Source of the DNA: Flaccisagitta enflata
Taxonomy: Eukaryota > Chaetognatha > Sagittoidea > Aphragmophora
DNA length: 64,000 nt
Assembly: GCA_965153355.1 (NCBI GenBank)
Contig: OZ231127.1
Location: forward strand, 73,904,001 to 73,968,000
Direction: 5' to 3'
Of the stretch, positions 1 to 10,396 are shown piece by piece (position 1 is the first letter of the stretch; each line of letters starts with the position of its first letter). Below the pieces are notes generated by a model. That model did no database searches, had not been told where the DNA came from, and saw nothing but the letters and a program-made list of their open reading frames with translations. The position numbers and the translations under genes were made by a program.

Positions 1-76
1 TTGGGCCTCGAGACTGGAATTCCCCATATGTGTGAAAGCATAGGTCATCGACCCCTTCGGGGCCGCTGCCCAAAAA
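1..76 (-). mobile_element. Family A element, partial (short-end fragment)
   Basis: This is the last part of a family A element running off the left edge of the window. It shows the CCCCATATGTGTGAAAGCAT block, then the hairpin block (CCCCTTCGGGGCCGCTGCCC) followed by a short A run. It is followed after about 25 bp by the extended end of a second copy in the same orientation, so the two copies sit head to tail. Confidence 0.7.
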
Positions 77-101
77 CGGAGTAAATCTAAATGAGAGTTA
101 A

Positions 102-824
102 TAGTCGCAAAAGCGTTAGATGGTCAGCGGTACCCGTTGCCCCTATCTGAGTGTATGAAGGTGTAAGGTGGTGAGAGGGGCAGCGGCCCCGAAGGAGCTG
201 ATGACCTATGCTGTTTTTATTTGAGCCTGGAGGCTGGAATTGGGGCCTTGAAGCTGTGATATGAGCCTGGAGGTGGGGATTTGAGCCACATGGCTGGGAT
301 TTGAGCCTCGAGACTGGGAATTGGGCCTCAAGGCTGGGATTTGAACCTTGAGGGTGGGATTTGGGCCTCGAGGCTGGGATTTGGGCCTTGAGGCTGGGAT
401 TTGGGCCTCGAGGCTGGGATTTGGGCCTCGAGGCTGGGATTTGGGCCTCGAGGCTGGGATTTGGGCCTCGAGGCTGGGAATTGGGCCTCGAGGCTGGGAT
501 TTGGGCCTCGAGGCTGGGATTTGGGCCTCGAGGCTGGGATTTGGGCCTAGAGGCTGGGATTTGGGCCTCGAGGCTGGGATTTGGGCCTCAAGGCTGGGAT
601 TTGGGCCTCAAGGCTAGGATTTGGGCCTCGAGGCTGGGATTTGGGCCTTGAGGCTGGAATTTGGGCTTCGAAGCTGGGATTTGGGCCTAGAGGCTGATTA
701 TGGGCGTGAAGGCCAGGGGGGGATGGAGAAGGAGGAGGAGGAGAAGGAGGAGGAGAAGGAGGAGAAAATTTCTCCCTGTGTGAAAGCATAGGTCATCGGC
801 CCCTTCGGGGCCGCTGCCCAAAAA
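102..824 (-). mobile_element. Family A element with 20-bp tandem core
   Basis: The extended end (TAGTCGCAAAAGCGTTAGAT, then GGTCAGCGGTACCC) lies on the left and the short end (CGGGGCCGCTGCCCAAAAA) on the right. Both carry the GGGCAGCGGCCCCGAAGG hairpin sequence as an inverted pair, at about 177-195 and 798-820. Between them is a tandem array of 20-bp units and a GGA-rich stretch (719-772). No protein is encoded: the frames open here are translations of the tandem unit. Such a structure suggests a non-autonomous mobile element, but its class is not established. Confidence 0.65.
221..700. repeat. 20-bp minisatellite core of family A
   Basis: About 24 copies of a 20-bp unit of the form GGCCTCGAGGCTGGGATTTG run head to tail, with the central units nearly identical and the edge units more diverged. 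The same unit, in either orientation, forms the core of every longer family A copy in this window. Confidence 0.9.
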
Positions 825-1033
825 CTATCATTACTCTGTCCTATTTCTAGGGAGGGGGGGGGTTACTATCTGACAACCTTGCCCTAGTTCAGTCAACTCT
901 ATGGAGCGGTCCTTTCGTATGGCACCAACGATAAAGTGAGAAATAAAAGTAGGAGAAGAAGAAAGAAAGGAAGGACAGGAAGGAAGTGAAGAACAATAGA
1001 AATATTAAAAGATGAGAGTAAGACGGGACTGAA

Positions 1034-1077
1034 ACAAAGAAAGAAAGAAAGAAAGAAAGAGTAAGAGAAGGTCTAAA

Positions 1078-1171
<94 letters not shown>
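1034..1171. repeat. (AAAG)n microsatellite
   Basis: A tetranucleotide AAAG run about 137 bp long, with one short break near 1061-1080. It lies in a purine-rich stretch. Confidence 0.95.
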
Positions 1172-1864
1172 CAGGATATAGAAACTGGATAGTCAGCGAA
1201 ACCGCATCTCATATTTGTCATAATAGAGATGTCTTTTTTTCACTTCCATCTCAAGACAATGATGTTTTCCCTCATTTTAATTTTGGGCCGGGTTATAATC
1301 TCCAAGTTTGTGAAGCTTTTATGAACTAAAATTTTGGAGGTTTCTTCTTTTGTTCGTCTTCCCAAATTTTTCTCACGGCTCAAAAGGGTTTTTCTTCCAT
1401 TCTTTTTCCATCCCCCAAAAAATGGAGACAAAAGTGTAAATGGAAGAAAAGAAGAAAAAAAACTAGAAATATGAGAGAGAAATGACGATGTTCTCCGAAT
1501 TATTAGGAGGAAGAGGGATAAGGAGGTAGAGGAGGAAGATGAGGAGGATGAGGAGGTGATAACGGAGGAGTTAAAATGGCGTTATGAAAACATTACGAAC
1601 TCATCCGAAATATTATAAATTTGGCGTTAACCTCTGCTCAGGATTCATTCTCTCATTTTCTTTCCCGGGATGATGGTTTTCGCTCCCTAAGATATTTTTG
1701 TTTTCGTGCATTTTATCCATCAAATTTTCATCGCATTTTCTGCAAACAAATTTTTATCTTTAGCGATGTGAAAATTGATGTTCGTACACCGGGTAATGCA
1801 AAACATTGTGACTGAGATAGAATAGCTCATTTTTGTCTATCCACCACATCTCAATAAGTACAGC
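1172..1864. other. No gene seen
   Basis: AT-rich sequence with a short GGA/GAT-rich patch at about 1505-1570. The open frames are short and show no recognisable motif. Confidence 0.6.
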
Positions 1865-1866
1865 TA

Positions 1867-2432
1867 CAGTGGGGTTCGTGGAAAAGCAGCATAAACTGGA
1901 GGAAGGTATTAAAGTGACTGAATTTAATTCGACAAACTTGAAATTTGAAATATAAGTTGTTTAATTAATGTTTTTGTCTCTTAGTTTTTTTGTTAGAAAT
2001 ATAATTACTGGAATCAATAATTTGTTCGATATAATCAGAGAACATTGCTCAGAATTGAATATGCCACAACTTTCCACAGCATCTTTTGTAAGAATATTGC
2101 TTGTTTGGTCATTTCTTGGGGACATCACACCGAGCAACTGCTGAATGATGCTTCTTGGCAACGGCTAAACAAGCATTATGTTCACAGAACATACTGGGGG
2201 AAATTGTTGTAAATTTTAATTTTGAGCAATGTTCCTTCATAAGACTTGTGAAAATATTAATATTTTAGCAGTTATGTCCATTCAAGAAAGTAGTTTGGGT
2301 TTCCATAGCTACCAAAAAAGGATACAAGTATCAATTCTATAACTTATATTTCAAATATCAAGTTTGTCAAATAAAATTAGAACATCTACATACCTTCCTC
2401 CAGTTTAGACCATTTTTCCACGAACCCCACTG
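1867..2432. mobile_element. Tc1/mariner-type MITE with ~105-bp inverted repeats
   Basis: The ends begin CAGTGGGGTTCGTGGAAAA and are inverted copies of each other over roughly 105 bp. Both ends are flanked by TA (1865-1866 and 2433-2434), the target duplication of the Tc1/mariner superfamily. The 566-bp element carries no recognisable transposase; a 66-residue minus-strand frame inside shows no known motif. It is most likely a non-autonomous deletion derivative. Confidence 0.8.
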
Positions 2433-2695
2433 TAAGTCGCACAGACCGAGGTACAGAATCGCTTTTCACAGATGTTCACATAAAATTTTTGTGAAACAAA
2501 GTGTTCTGCTTTTAAAATCTTACGGTTTAAAGGTAAACTATATCGTGGAACCAAGCATGCCACTAATGAATTTGATTATCTGAGCTGCGACTGCTGCTTG
2601 ATGTATCCATTGAAAACGTGATCAGCCGGTTAAAAGTACTGATTTGTTCTCATTAATGTGGTGAAGTTTCTAAAATCGAATTCAATCGAAAGACC

Positions 2696-2701
2696 TTTAT
2701 T
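2696..2701 (-). promoter_or_regulatory. Candidate polyadenylation signal (AATAAA) for the zinc-finger gene
   Basis: On the minus strand AATAAA lies about 110 nt beyond the stop codon of the zinc-finger frame at 2811. The distance suits a short 3' UTR. Chance occurrence in AT-rich DNA is possible. Confidence 0.4.
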
Positions 2702-2810
2702 GTACGAGCAAGCAAATTAAAAAACACCATCAAAATTGAAAGAAACTTATATGGAACGTTTACACTGTTGCAACGCGCGGTCAATTACAATCGTATGATA
2801 TCATAACATA

Positions 2811-4051
2811 TCAGACAATTCGTTGATGTGTTTTTTTCTTGTGGGTATTAAGAGCGTGTTTGGCCGTGTAACTTGACGGACAAAGATCGCATTTAAAGGG
2901 TTTTTCATTTCTGTGGGTCTTCATATGTGTTGTTAAATTGCTTTTTTGAGAGAAAACTTTTGGACAAATGTCACATTTAAATGATTTTTCGCCGGTGTGG
3001 ATCTTATTATGTTTTGTCCAATTTTTCTTTTCTAGGAATGCACTAGGGCAATGATCACATTTAAATGGTCTCTCACGTTCACCAGTGTGCGTCATTTCGT
3101 GTCTTTTCAAATCAGATTTTTCTTGGAAAGCCAAAGGACATAAATTGCATTTAAAGGGTTTTTCACCATTGTGAGCTTTCTTGTGTCTAATCATTTCTGC
3201 GTTTCGAGAGAAAGCTTTTGGACAGAGATCGCATCTAAATGCTCTTTCACCAGTGTGAGTCTTTTTGTGTTGATTGAGATTTGATTTCGCAGAGAAGGCC
3301 TTTGCACAGGTGTCACATTTGTAAGGTTTCTCACCGGTGTGAGTTCTGTTGTGGAGTTCCCATCTGAGCTTATCAGGAAAGGCGGCGGAACAATGATGAC
3401 ATTTGTGATTCTTTTCGCCAGTATGGATCTTCAAATGCAATCTGAAGGACATGTCGTAAGCAAAACTTTTGAAACAATGATTGCAAGTAAATGGCCTTTC
3501 TCCGGTGTGTGATCTATTGTGTTCAACCAAGGCATGTTTTGAAGTATAGGAAGAAGGACAAAGATCACACTTAAACGGCTTTTCTGTAGCCTGAGTCCTT
3601 ATGTGTTGGGGTTGGGAATCACTAGGAGACTCAGCTGGGAGTTCCCATGTGTGCGTCTTTTTGTGCCTTGACAAGTTACTTTGGTAGGAAAAAGACGCGA
3701 GGCAAAGATCACATATATATTGTTTCTCACTGGTATGGGTCTTCTTGTGTCGGGATAAACCATTTTTTGGGAATACTCAGCTGGGCAAACATTGCACTTA
3801 AATGGTGTTTCCCCAGTGTGTTGCGTTTTGTGTCTTGTCAAATAGCATTCTTCAGAATAGGCAGCTGAGCAAAAGTCACATTTGTACGGCTTTTCCCCGG
3901 TATGAATCACCTTGTGTCGCTTCAAATCACCTTTGAAAGTGAATGAAAGAAAACATGCATCACATTCATGTCGCTGTTCAACATTTCGGCCGTCTTGCTT
4001 CTTTTGACTCTTGCGGGAGAGAGTAGAAGTCATTTCGTTGTTCATTTTCAT
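2811..4051 (-). CDS. C2H2 zinc-finger protein, ~13 fingers, one frameshift
   Basis: A probable sequence-specific DNA-binding, nuclear protein. The ATG at 4051 has an in-frame stop four codons upstream and an A at -3. About 28 residues of unclassified N-terminus lead straight into fingers of the form C-x2-C-x12-H-x3-H joined by TGEKP-type linkers. Fingers 1 and 2 are intact (CDACFLSF, CDFCSAAY). Finger 3 (CNVCPAEYSQK) is broken by a one-base deletion in a run of six A at about 3764-3769; restoring the frame continues the finger and joins a frame of nine or more further fingers ending at 2811. The join therefore spans about 410 residues. After finger 4 a degenerate finger has lost its cysteines (residues around DSQPQHIRTQATEKP). 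The linker before finger 11 has two extra residues (GERERPF). Fingers 5 and 13 share CDLCPSSYT-KHAL, suggesting internal duplication. No KRAB, ZAD, SCAN or BTB domain is visible. It may be a live gene with a sequencing error, or a young pseudogene. Confidence 0.85.
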
Positions 4052-4321
4052 ATTTTCTCGGTCTTATTTGGTGTTTCTTTAAAAAGAGAAATCTTTATGA
4101 ATTTTAAAAAGACTTTCGATGATTTGCATAACTACGTGTTTCGATTTCAATTTGATTCGTAAGAAACATAAGAAGGATTTATTGACTGAAGAAGAAATAG
4201 GATTTTGTTGACAACCAACGTTGATTCCTCCATGCAGAGGATTTCTGAACGACCCCACCCGTATTGACCAGTTAAAAGTTAGCACCATTGACCGAGTTGG
4301 TGTGAATGGTTGCATTGTCTT

Positions 4322-4325
<4 letters not shown>

Positions 4326-4372
<47 letters not shown>
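4326..4372. repeat. (GA)n microsatellite
   Basis: Uninterrupted GA run of about 46 bp, roughly 275 bp upstream of the zinc-finger start codon. Confidence 0.95.
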
Positions 4373-4373
<1 letters not shown>

Positions 4374-4501
4374 TGATTTTCAACCTTAGTATGGCGGATG
4401 ATCAGGTAATTTGACTGAACAAAGAACGGACGGACCGACGGACGAGGAATAATTCCGTCCAGGACCCACCTAATTACTGCATTGCATTGCAGCTAAGCTC
4501 G

Positions 4502-4502
<1 letters not shown>

Positions 4503-4588
<86 letters not shown>

Positions 4589-4733
4589 CCACCAACAAAA
4601 TCTATTAACAAACTAGCGCACACACCCAAAAACAAAACAAACAAACAAACAAAAAACAAACAAACAAACAAACAAACAAACAAACAAACAGACAAATAAA
4701 CAAACAAACAAACAAACAAATAACAAAACAAAA
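4503..4733. repeat. (AC)n followed by (AAAC)n
   Basis: An AC run at about 4503-4587, then after a 40-bp gap an AAAC tetranucleotide run at 4627-4733. Open frames across it on both strands are repeat translations. Confidence 0.95.
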
Positions 4734-5002
4734 GCATGAATGCATAGGCAAAAGATACGTACTAATACTTTAAAAAAAAAAAAACGCTCAGTCATTTCTA
4801 TCCCATCGTACAAGCCCCACTGCACACGTACAACGCCCACACCCATTCGCGATCCTTACATTAAGAAAACAATAAAACATTTTAAACCCCTCCGTCGAGT
4901 CGCCATTATTCCTTCAACGTTCCCGCTAAACCCTTTTTTTCAAAACACATAATACATAACCCTCTCAACAACTTTTTTTCCTATTCACACAATGAAACCA
5001 TT

Positions 5003-5231
5003 TCACGCAACTGCGATAACCCTTCCGTCCTCTCAAAATCCACCCCACGACCAGGAACCAACCCCTCGACGATGACTCGCGACCGCGGATGACCGTCTTC
5101 ATGACCTCCCGGTTCATGTCACGTCTCTTCACGACATTTCACGACACTTCCACGACTCGTCGACGCGAATCCACGACAATCGTACGAAGGGAATTCGTCC
5201 CTCGAGTCACTCCGCCCTGGCAGAGGGTTAA
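5003..5231 (+). repeat. Family F dispersed repeat, copy 1
   Basis: It begins with a CGCAACT-GCGATAACCCTT block and ends in GTCACTCCGCCCT plus GGTTAA. The interior is rich in CACGAC words. The same start and end blocks recur at 7974-8205. Unclassified. Confidence 0.45.
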
Positions 5232-5749
5232 GGCAACGACGACAACAACACGAGGGAGTAAAAAGGTAAAGATCGATGAAACAAAAGGGCTCATGAAGAG
5301 ACAATGAGGGGAGAGATACTTAAATAGGGAAAGAAAAAGGGTTTTTAGGCGCACTTTCAGTGCATAGAAAAATCTATTTTACCACTTATTCGTTGTTTTT
5401 AACCTTTTCTATAAACTCGGTCTGCTGTCGGGCATCAGCCCCGAATAACACCACATAGTTTTATTGGCCCCCTTCTCTCCATCCTAAGAGGCTCAAATCC
5501 AAGCAAAATGGCCCAATGCTGTACTGATATCTAGATTCGGTTTTGGAGCCCCCCATTTTTGGCCCCTTAAATCCATATTACGGCCTTTAATACCCAAATT
5601 TTAGCCTCATGAGACCTAGATTCTGGCCTTGGAGACCTAAATCCTTACCTACAGGACTAAGATTCTAGACTCAAAGAACCAGATCCTGGTATCTCAGACA
5701 AAGATTCAGGCCTTTCTGACCTAAATTTCAGTCTTGGAGACCCTGATAA

Positions 5750-7324
5750 CGGGTGGACTTTAAAAAAATAATTTTTAATTTTTTTATATCACTTTTAAAA
5801 TTTCTCCTCAGTAAAAAAATTTTTTTAGTTATTTAGATATGATTGTGCACATCATGTTCCATTATGGTTATTTTCAAGTTATCTTAAAAAAACTAAATTG
5901 AATTAGGGACCACTTGATAAATTTCGCTTGAAATTGAGTATAAAACAATATTCTCTCCAAATTTTGCTTTTGAATCGCAATAACTATGGCAAAAATAAAA
6001 AAGACAGTGATTTTCAAAGTGGCACAACAAGCCCATTTTTTGGGTAGTAGTATGACAAATTTGTGATTCAGCAAAAAAATCAGAACACAAAAAAGTGGAT
6101 TTTTGTGGCTGTGGCGACAATTTTTGCATAATTTGTCAAATGATGATTTGCCAATGGCATATGATTTTCACTTGACATAAAATTGTAACTGCAAGCTTAC
6201 TTTTTTGAGCAGCCTCAAAAAATCTTCTCAGGCGTTCATAGTATGTTGATTTTGTGACTCAGCAAAAAAATCAGAACTCAAAAAAGTTCATTTTTGTACC
6301 TGTATTATCAATTTTTGTAAAAGTTATCAAAATGAATTTTTGAAAAGTTGTAAATATGGAGTTTTTCCCCTTCTTTAATTTATAATGTTTTTTTACAAAA
6401 AATGATGCAACGGGCTCAAAAATTGACTTTTTTGAGTTCTGATTTTTTTGCTGAGTAGGTAATTTGATTTACTATTACTACCTAAAAGGATTTTAAGCAG
6501 ATCAAAAAAATGAGTGCGTAGGAGTACATTGAAATTACTGTCTTTTTTTTCTTTGCCATGGTTAGTTGATTATAAATAGGTCTTAGGAAAGTATAAGCAC
6601 CAATTTTTTATAAACAAAAAAAAAATTCATATCCAAAACACTAATGATAATCAATCATCATTTTTGGGCAGCGGCCCCGAAGGGATCGATGACCTATGCT
6701 TTCACACATATGGGGGATTTTCTCCTTCTTCTCCTCCTTCTTCTCCTACGTCCCCCCCCCTCAAATCCCAGTCTCGAGGCCCAAATTCCAGTCTCGAGGC
6801 CCAAATCCCAGTCTTGAGGCCCAAATCCCAGCCTCAAGGCCCAAATCCTAGCCTCAAGGCCTAAATCCTAGCCTGGAGGCCAAGATTTCAGTCTTGAAGC
6901 CCAAATCTCAGCCTCAACGTCAAAATCTCAGCCAAGAGGCCCAGATCCTGGCCTTGAGGCCCAAATCTCAGCCTCCAGGCGGAGAAGGAGGAGAAGAAGG
7001 AGAAAATCCCCCATATGTGTGAAAGCATAGGTCATCGACCCCTTTGGGGCCGCTGCCCTGCTCCCCCCTCAATTTCAACCACAACCTACTTAGGCAGGGC
7101 ACGGGTACCGCTGACCATCTAAAGCTTTTGCGACTATTTGTTATAAATAGGCAATAATGCCCAGAAAATTTTTTTTGATTGACCAAACATAATTTGAATT
7201 TGTATATTATATTCATGTACACAAATTAAAAGGCTTTTTTATTTTGAATGATCACATAATAGGCAATTAAGAATCATTTTTATATTTTTGAGATAAAGTG
7301 ACTACTTTTTTTATGTCCACCCGG
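5750..7324. mobile_element. TA-flanked inverted-repeat element (mariner-like, non-autonomous)
   Basis: The ends are ACGGGTGGACTTTAAAAAAA on the left and, read on the opposite strand, CCGGGTGGACATAAAAAAAG on the right, both next to TA (5748-5749, 7325-7326). The interior is AT-rich and repeats a CAGCAAAAAAATCAGAAC block (near 6070 and 6263, and inverted near 6430). No transposase is visible. A family A element (6661-7136) is nested inside, so the element itself is about 1.1 kb. Confidence 0.6.
6661..7136 (+). mobile_element. Family A element, complete reference copy
   Basis: The short end TTTTTGGGCAGCGGCCCCGA is followed by GATGACCTATGCTTTCACAC and ATATGGGGGATTTTCTCC, a CTT-rich stretch, 20-bp units in one orientation, and then the inverted copy of the same blocks ending in GGGGCCGCTGCCC. 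The extended end continues with TGCTCCCCCC, GGCAGGGCACGGGTACCGCT, GACCATCTAAAGC and TTTTGCGACTA. This copy best defines the family. It sits inside the TA-flanked element at 5750-7324. Confidence 0.75.
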
Positions 7325-7973
7325 TATAAGTCTGTAGCATAGATCCCGACCTCCATTATCCATATGCTTGAAAAACCAACAGGCAAATAGACAGACAGAC
7401 AGTGGGACAAACATATGGAAAGACAGATGAATGGTCGGACAGATACACCCTGTGTTCCCTGTGATCCCTTTGTCCCCTTTGGAACTGCTCCACTGGACCC
7501 CCTAAATTTTACGCACAAACCACTCAAACACGTCAGGGGTAACACTGATCATGCACTGTCTTTGAGCTGCTGTTTTATTCTGTGAGTTTGGGTTATGGAT
7601 GGAAAAATTGGACTGCGGAAGGACGATCTGGGGTTCCAACTCTTGGAAAGTGCGCTCAGAATGGCTTATCTTTTTTTTTAAGGAAAGATAAGTGCTACGC
7701 AAAGATTAACCGCATGACGCTGGTCTGGCTTGATTTGTTCTGTGAAGGGCCAGCCTGGGTTTAGAGGGGTTCAATCTGAGCTCGAAAGGGTTGATCCAGG
7801 TTGACTGGTACCTTTGGAGGCTAGTGTTAACATTACAAAAGACTAAATGACTTTCGGACCTTCAAGAGGAAAAATCACAACTTCTGATTTCGGTTTTTTT
7901 AAAGAGCAAAGACTGCAATCACTGAGTCGCTTTGTCTATCACCCAAACCTGCTAATTTAACCCCCGTCACTCC

Positions 7974-8205
7974 CGCGCAACTCAGCGATAACCCTTACTG
8001 CTAAAAACCATCCGCTTAGGCGAAAATAACCCCCATAGAAACATGAACGACCATTCACGAATAAGTGCGACTATTGTTTCGACCTTTGTCGACTTGTCAT
8101 AACAATTCACGAATAACGACGACAATCTGAAGATTTTGTAAAGCAATTCCACGACCATGGTTCCAATTGCTGTCACTCCGCCCTTGAAAAAGAAGGAATG
8201 GTTAA
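7974..8205 (+). repeat. Family F dispersed repeat, copy 2
   Basis: It has the CGCAACTCAGCGATAACCCTT-like start (7974-7995) and GTCACTCCGCCCTTG plus GGTTAA near 8173-8205, as in the copy at 5003-5231. The interiors are diverged and rich in ACGAC words. A TC microsatellite begins immediately after it. Confidence 0.45.
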
Positions 8206-8328
<123 letters not shown>

Positions 8329-8495
8329 CTTAACCCGTCTCCCAGCTGCATCAGCTGATATGACCTCGTGTGTCTGGACACTGGCCAACTTTCGTCCGTC
8401 TGGAGCTGTTTGACCCGATAGTCTCTCCGTCTGTCTCTCTGTCTGTTTATGTGAATACAAGCAAATTCGAACCAGCCTGGATTTGTTGGATCTGA

Positions 8496-8675
8496 AACGG
8501 GATACACGGCTACCCCAGTCGCGAACGGTTGGCAAATGAAATGATATGATGATATGCATGAGCCATATTTGCAGGAGCACTGAGGCCGAAGGACCCAAAA
8601 CATGAAAAACAAAGTACGGACCGACAGATGGAAAGACAAAGCGTGATGTACAGTTGCGTAGCACGTGACTAAAAA
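8496..8675 (-). mobile_element. Family C element
   Basis: Reads GGGATACACGGCTACCCCAG then TCGCG… on the left and the hairpin end AGTTGCGTAGCACGTGACT plus AAAAA on the right. The GTCC/GTCG-type stretch appears in reverse complement as GGACCGACAG. No coding capacity. Confidence 0.7.
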
Positions 8676-9267
8676 TAACGATGAGAACGAAAAAGAAAAG
8701 AAAAGAAATGAAACGAAGGAAGGATTTCAAAGTTCCGTCACATAGAATGGTTAATCGATGAATTCTTCTTTTCGTTCTCTCTTTTAACCTCAGCTCTGCT
8801 TAACTCTCGATTAACCTTTCCTCTTTGTATTTTCCGCCTTTTCCTGCTCTCCGACCTTTCAGATGACCCTATTGTTGCTCATGAAGTCTGCTCACGTTGA
8901 TCACGATTGGCTTCACGATTCGCGACGACAACGACGATCCCCACCAGGGCACCACGAGACATCGACGCCAACGCAGGACTTCGATCGATCTACTATGTCA
9001 TGACCCAAATGAGTTGGCCAGGCGATATAGAAATAAAGGGTTTAGAGTCACTTTGATGCTAGCTTCCATAAAGGTGGAAAAAATAGTACCGTGCAGAAAT
9101 TTTTCTGCATGTTGCTCTAGTGGTTTGATGCAATTATAAACCTCTGGCACCAATTTTGAGGTTTTTTTTTCTTTTTTTTTTCGGTTCGAAAAGAGAGCGG
9201 AAAAAAAGAAAGGGTTTTAAGTAAAAGCAGTGCCTTTTACCATGTAACCACATCGAGATAAATCTAG
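8676..9267. other. No gene seen
   Basis: Mixed sequence with CACGA/ACGAC-rich words around 8895-8970 resembling family F interiors. No supported gene. Confidence 0.5.
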
Positions 9268-9492
9268 TTGGTCGAGTTTGGGAGAAGAATTGAGAAAAAA
9301 CAGTTTCGACCAAATGCTCATTTGCATATTGTCGTAGATTATTATCAAAGCCACCATATGAACTATAATCAAAAATCTAAACCTTGGGTACGCTTTTTAA
9401 ACGAAATAGATGTGTTATCTGCTAAATTAAATAGCGCTGATATTTTAATCCTTGGTACGTTTGTATTGAATGGTAATTTTTACCACATCTAG
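9268..9492 (+). pseudogene. Possible LINE endonuclease fragment
   Basis: A 74-residue frame ends in FLNEIDVLSAKLNSADILIL followed by GTF. This resembles the F-L-x-E-hydrophobic … ILILGDF segment of the APE-type endonuclease of non-LTR retrotransposons, with the expected GDFN altered to GTFV. No flanking LINE sequence is obvious, and the start codon is not convincing. It may be a decayed fragment or chance. Confidence 0.25.
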
Positions 9493-10396
9493 AATACTGC
9501 TAGTCAGATTTGTGGAGTTGATATCATAAACTTTTCCACGTCAGGGTTACACTTTTTACTTTTCACAATGTCGGGTCACTTCCTGCCCAGACCCGACGCT
9601 TGGTTGCTAGGGATTACACCCCACGCGACCATGATAGTTTATGAAAGACCCGCTTGCGGGCCTGAATTCTTACAGAGCAACGCTGAAATATTGGTACTCT
9701 TACTGTCTGAGTCTGGTACCTGCGGAGATGCGGCGGCTGTTGAGGAAGGCTCGCCAAACTTGAGAGAGGCATTATGATAAATCATTGGGACAGGGACAAA
9801 ATTTGCATCACGCTAGAACAACTTGAGCAGCTACTCCCACCTCCAACCATGTATCTATAAAAAACACACACTAGAACAGAAAATTTTCACCACGTCGTAA
9901 TAAATGGATTTTCAAAACTCTTACCCATTTTAGCTGTGCTTGCTTTTCAATGAGTCTATGTGATTTAGCCACATCAAATGCATGTTCAAAATTTTTTTTG
10001 TCACTCTCCAGCTTCCTTCGTTCCCTCACTTCCCCCCTTGTTTCCAACCATTCTATCCCTCGTCATGGCCCAGACTATGCATATTCCCTCTTTAATCACT
10101 ATGACCTCTCCGTGGACGACAACTCACGACCTCCGCGAAGACTCACATATAGGACGCGTGATGGACGACGATTCAACCACGAACAATGTGGACGTGGGGT
10201 TAAGAGACGAGTGATCAACAACGCAATGATCCAAAATGGAAGTAACTTTTGCTGTAGAGACATGGTTAAGAATTGGGAAATGGATAAAGCTAAAAAAAAG
10301 AAAAGAAAATAGAATAAATCCGCAATTGAGAAAGCAGCATTTGGAAAATGGTGTCATGCTACAGAGGGTGGTGCTCTTGTATTCTAATTTAATGAC
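9493..10396. other. No gene seen
   Basis: No recognised gene. Overlapping short frames at 9950-10312 are low-complexity or unrecognised. ACGAC-rich words at 10115-10215 resemble family F interiors. Confidence 0.5.

Larger units (their letters stand above)
5460..7560 (+). mobile_element. Degenerate family B element split by a later insertion
   Basis: Decayed 20-bp B/A-type units (…GGCCTTGGAGACCTAAATCC-like) occupy 5460-5745. The matching far end occurs at about 7430-7560: a decayed CCCTGTGTTCCCTGTGATCC block, CCCTTTGG…CTGCTCC, then AGGGGTAACACTGATC. Everything between 5750 and 7324 is a separate inserted element. The assignment rests on weak block order rather than strong identity. Confidence 0.4.

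Noticed and set aside
348-789. Trp-Asp-Leu-Gly-Leu-Glu repeat protein
   Set aside because: Translation of the 20-bp unit. Three phases and both strands are open, and array length varies between copies.
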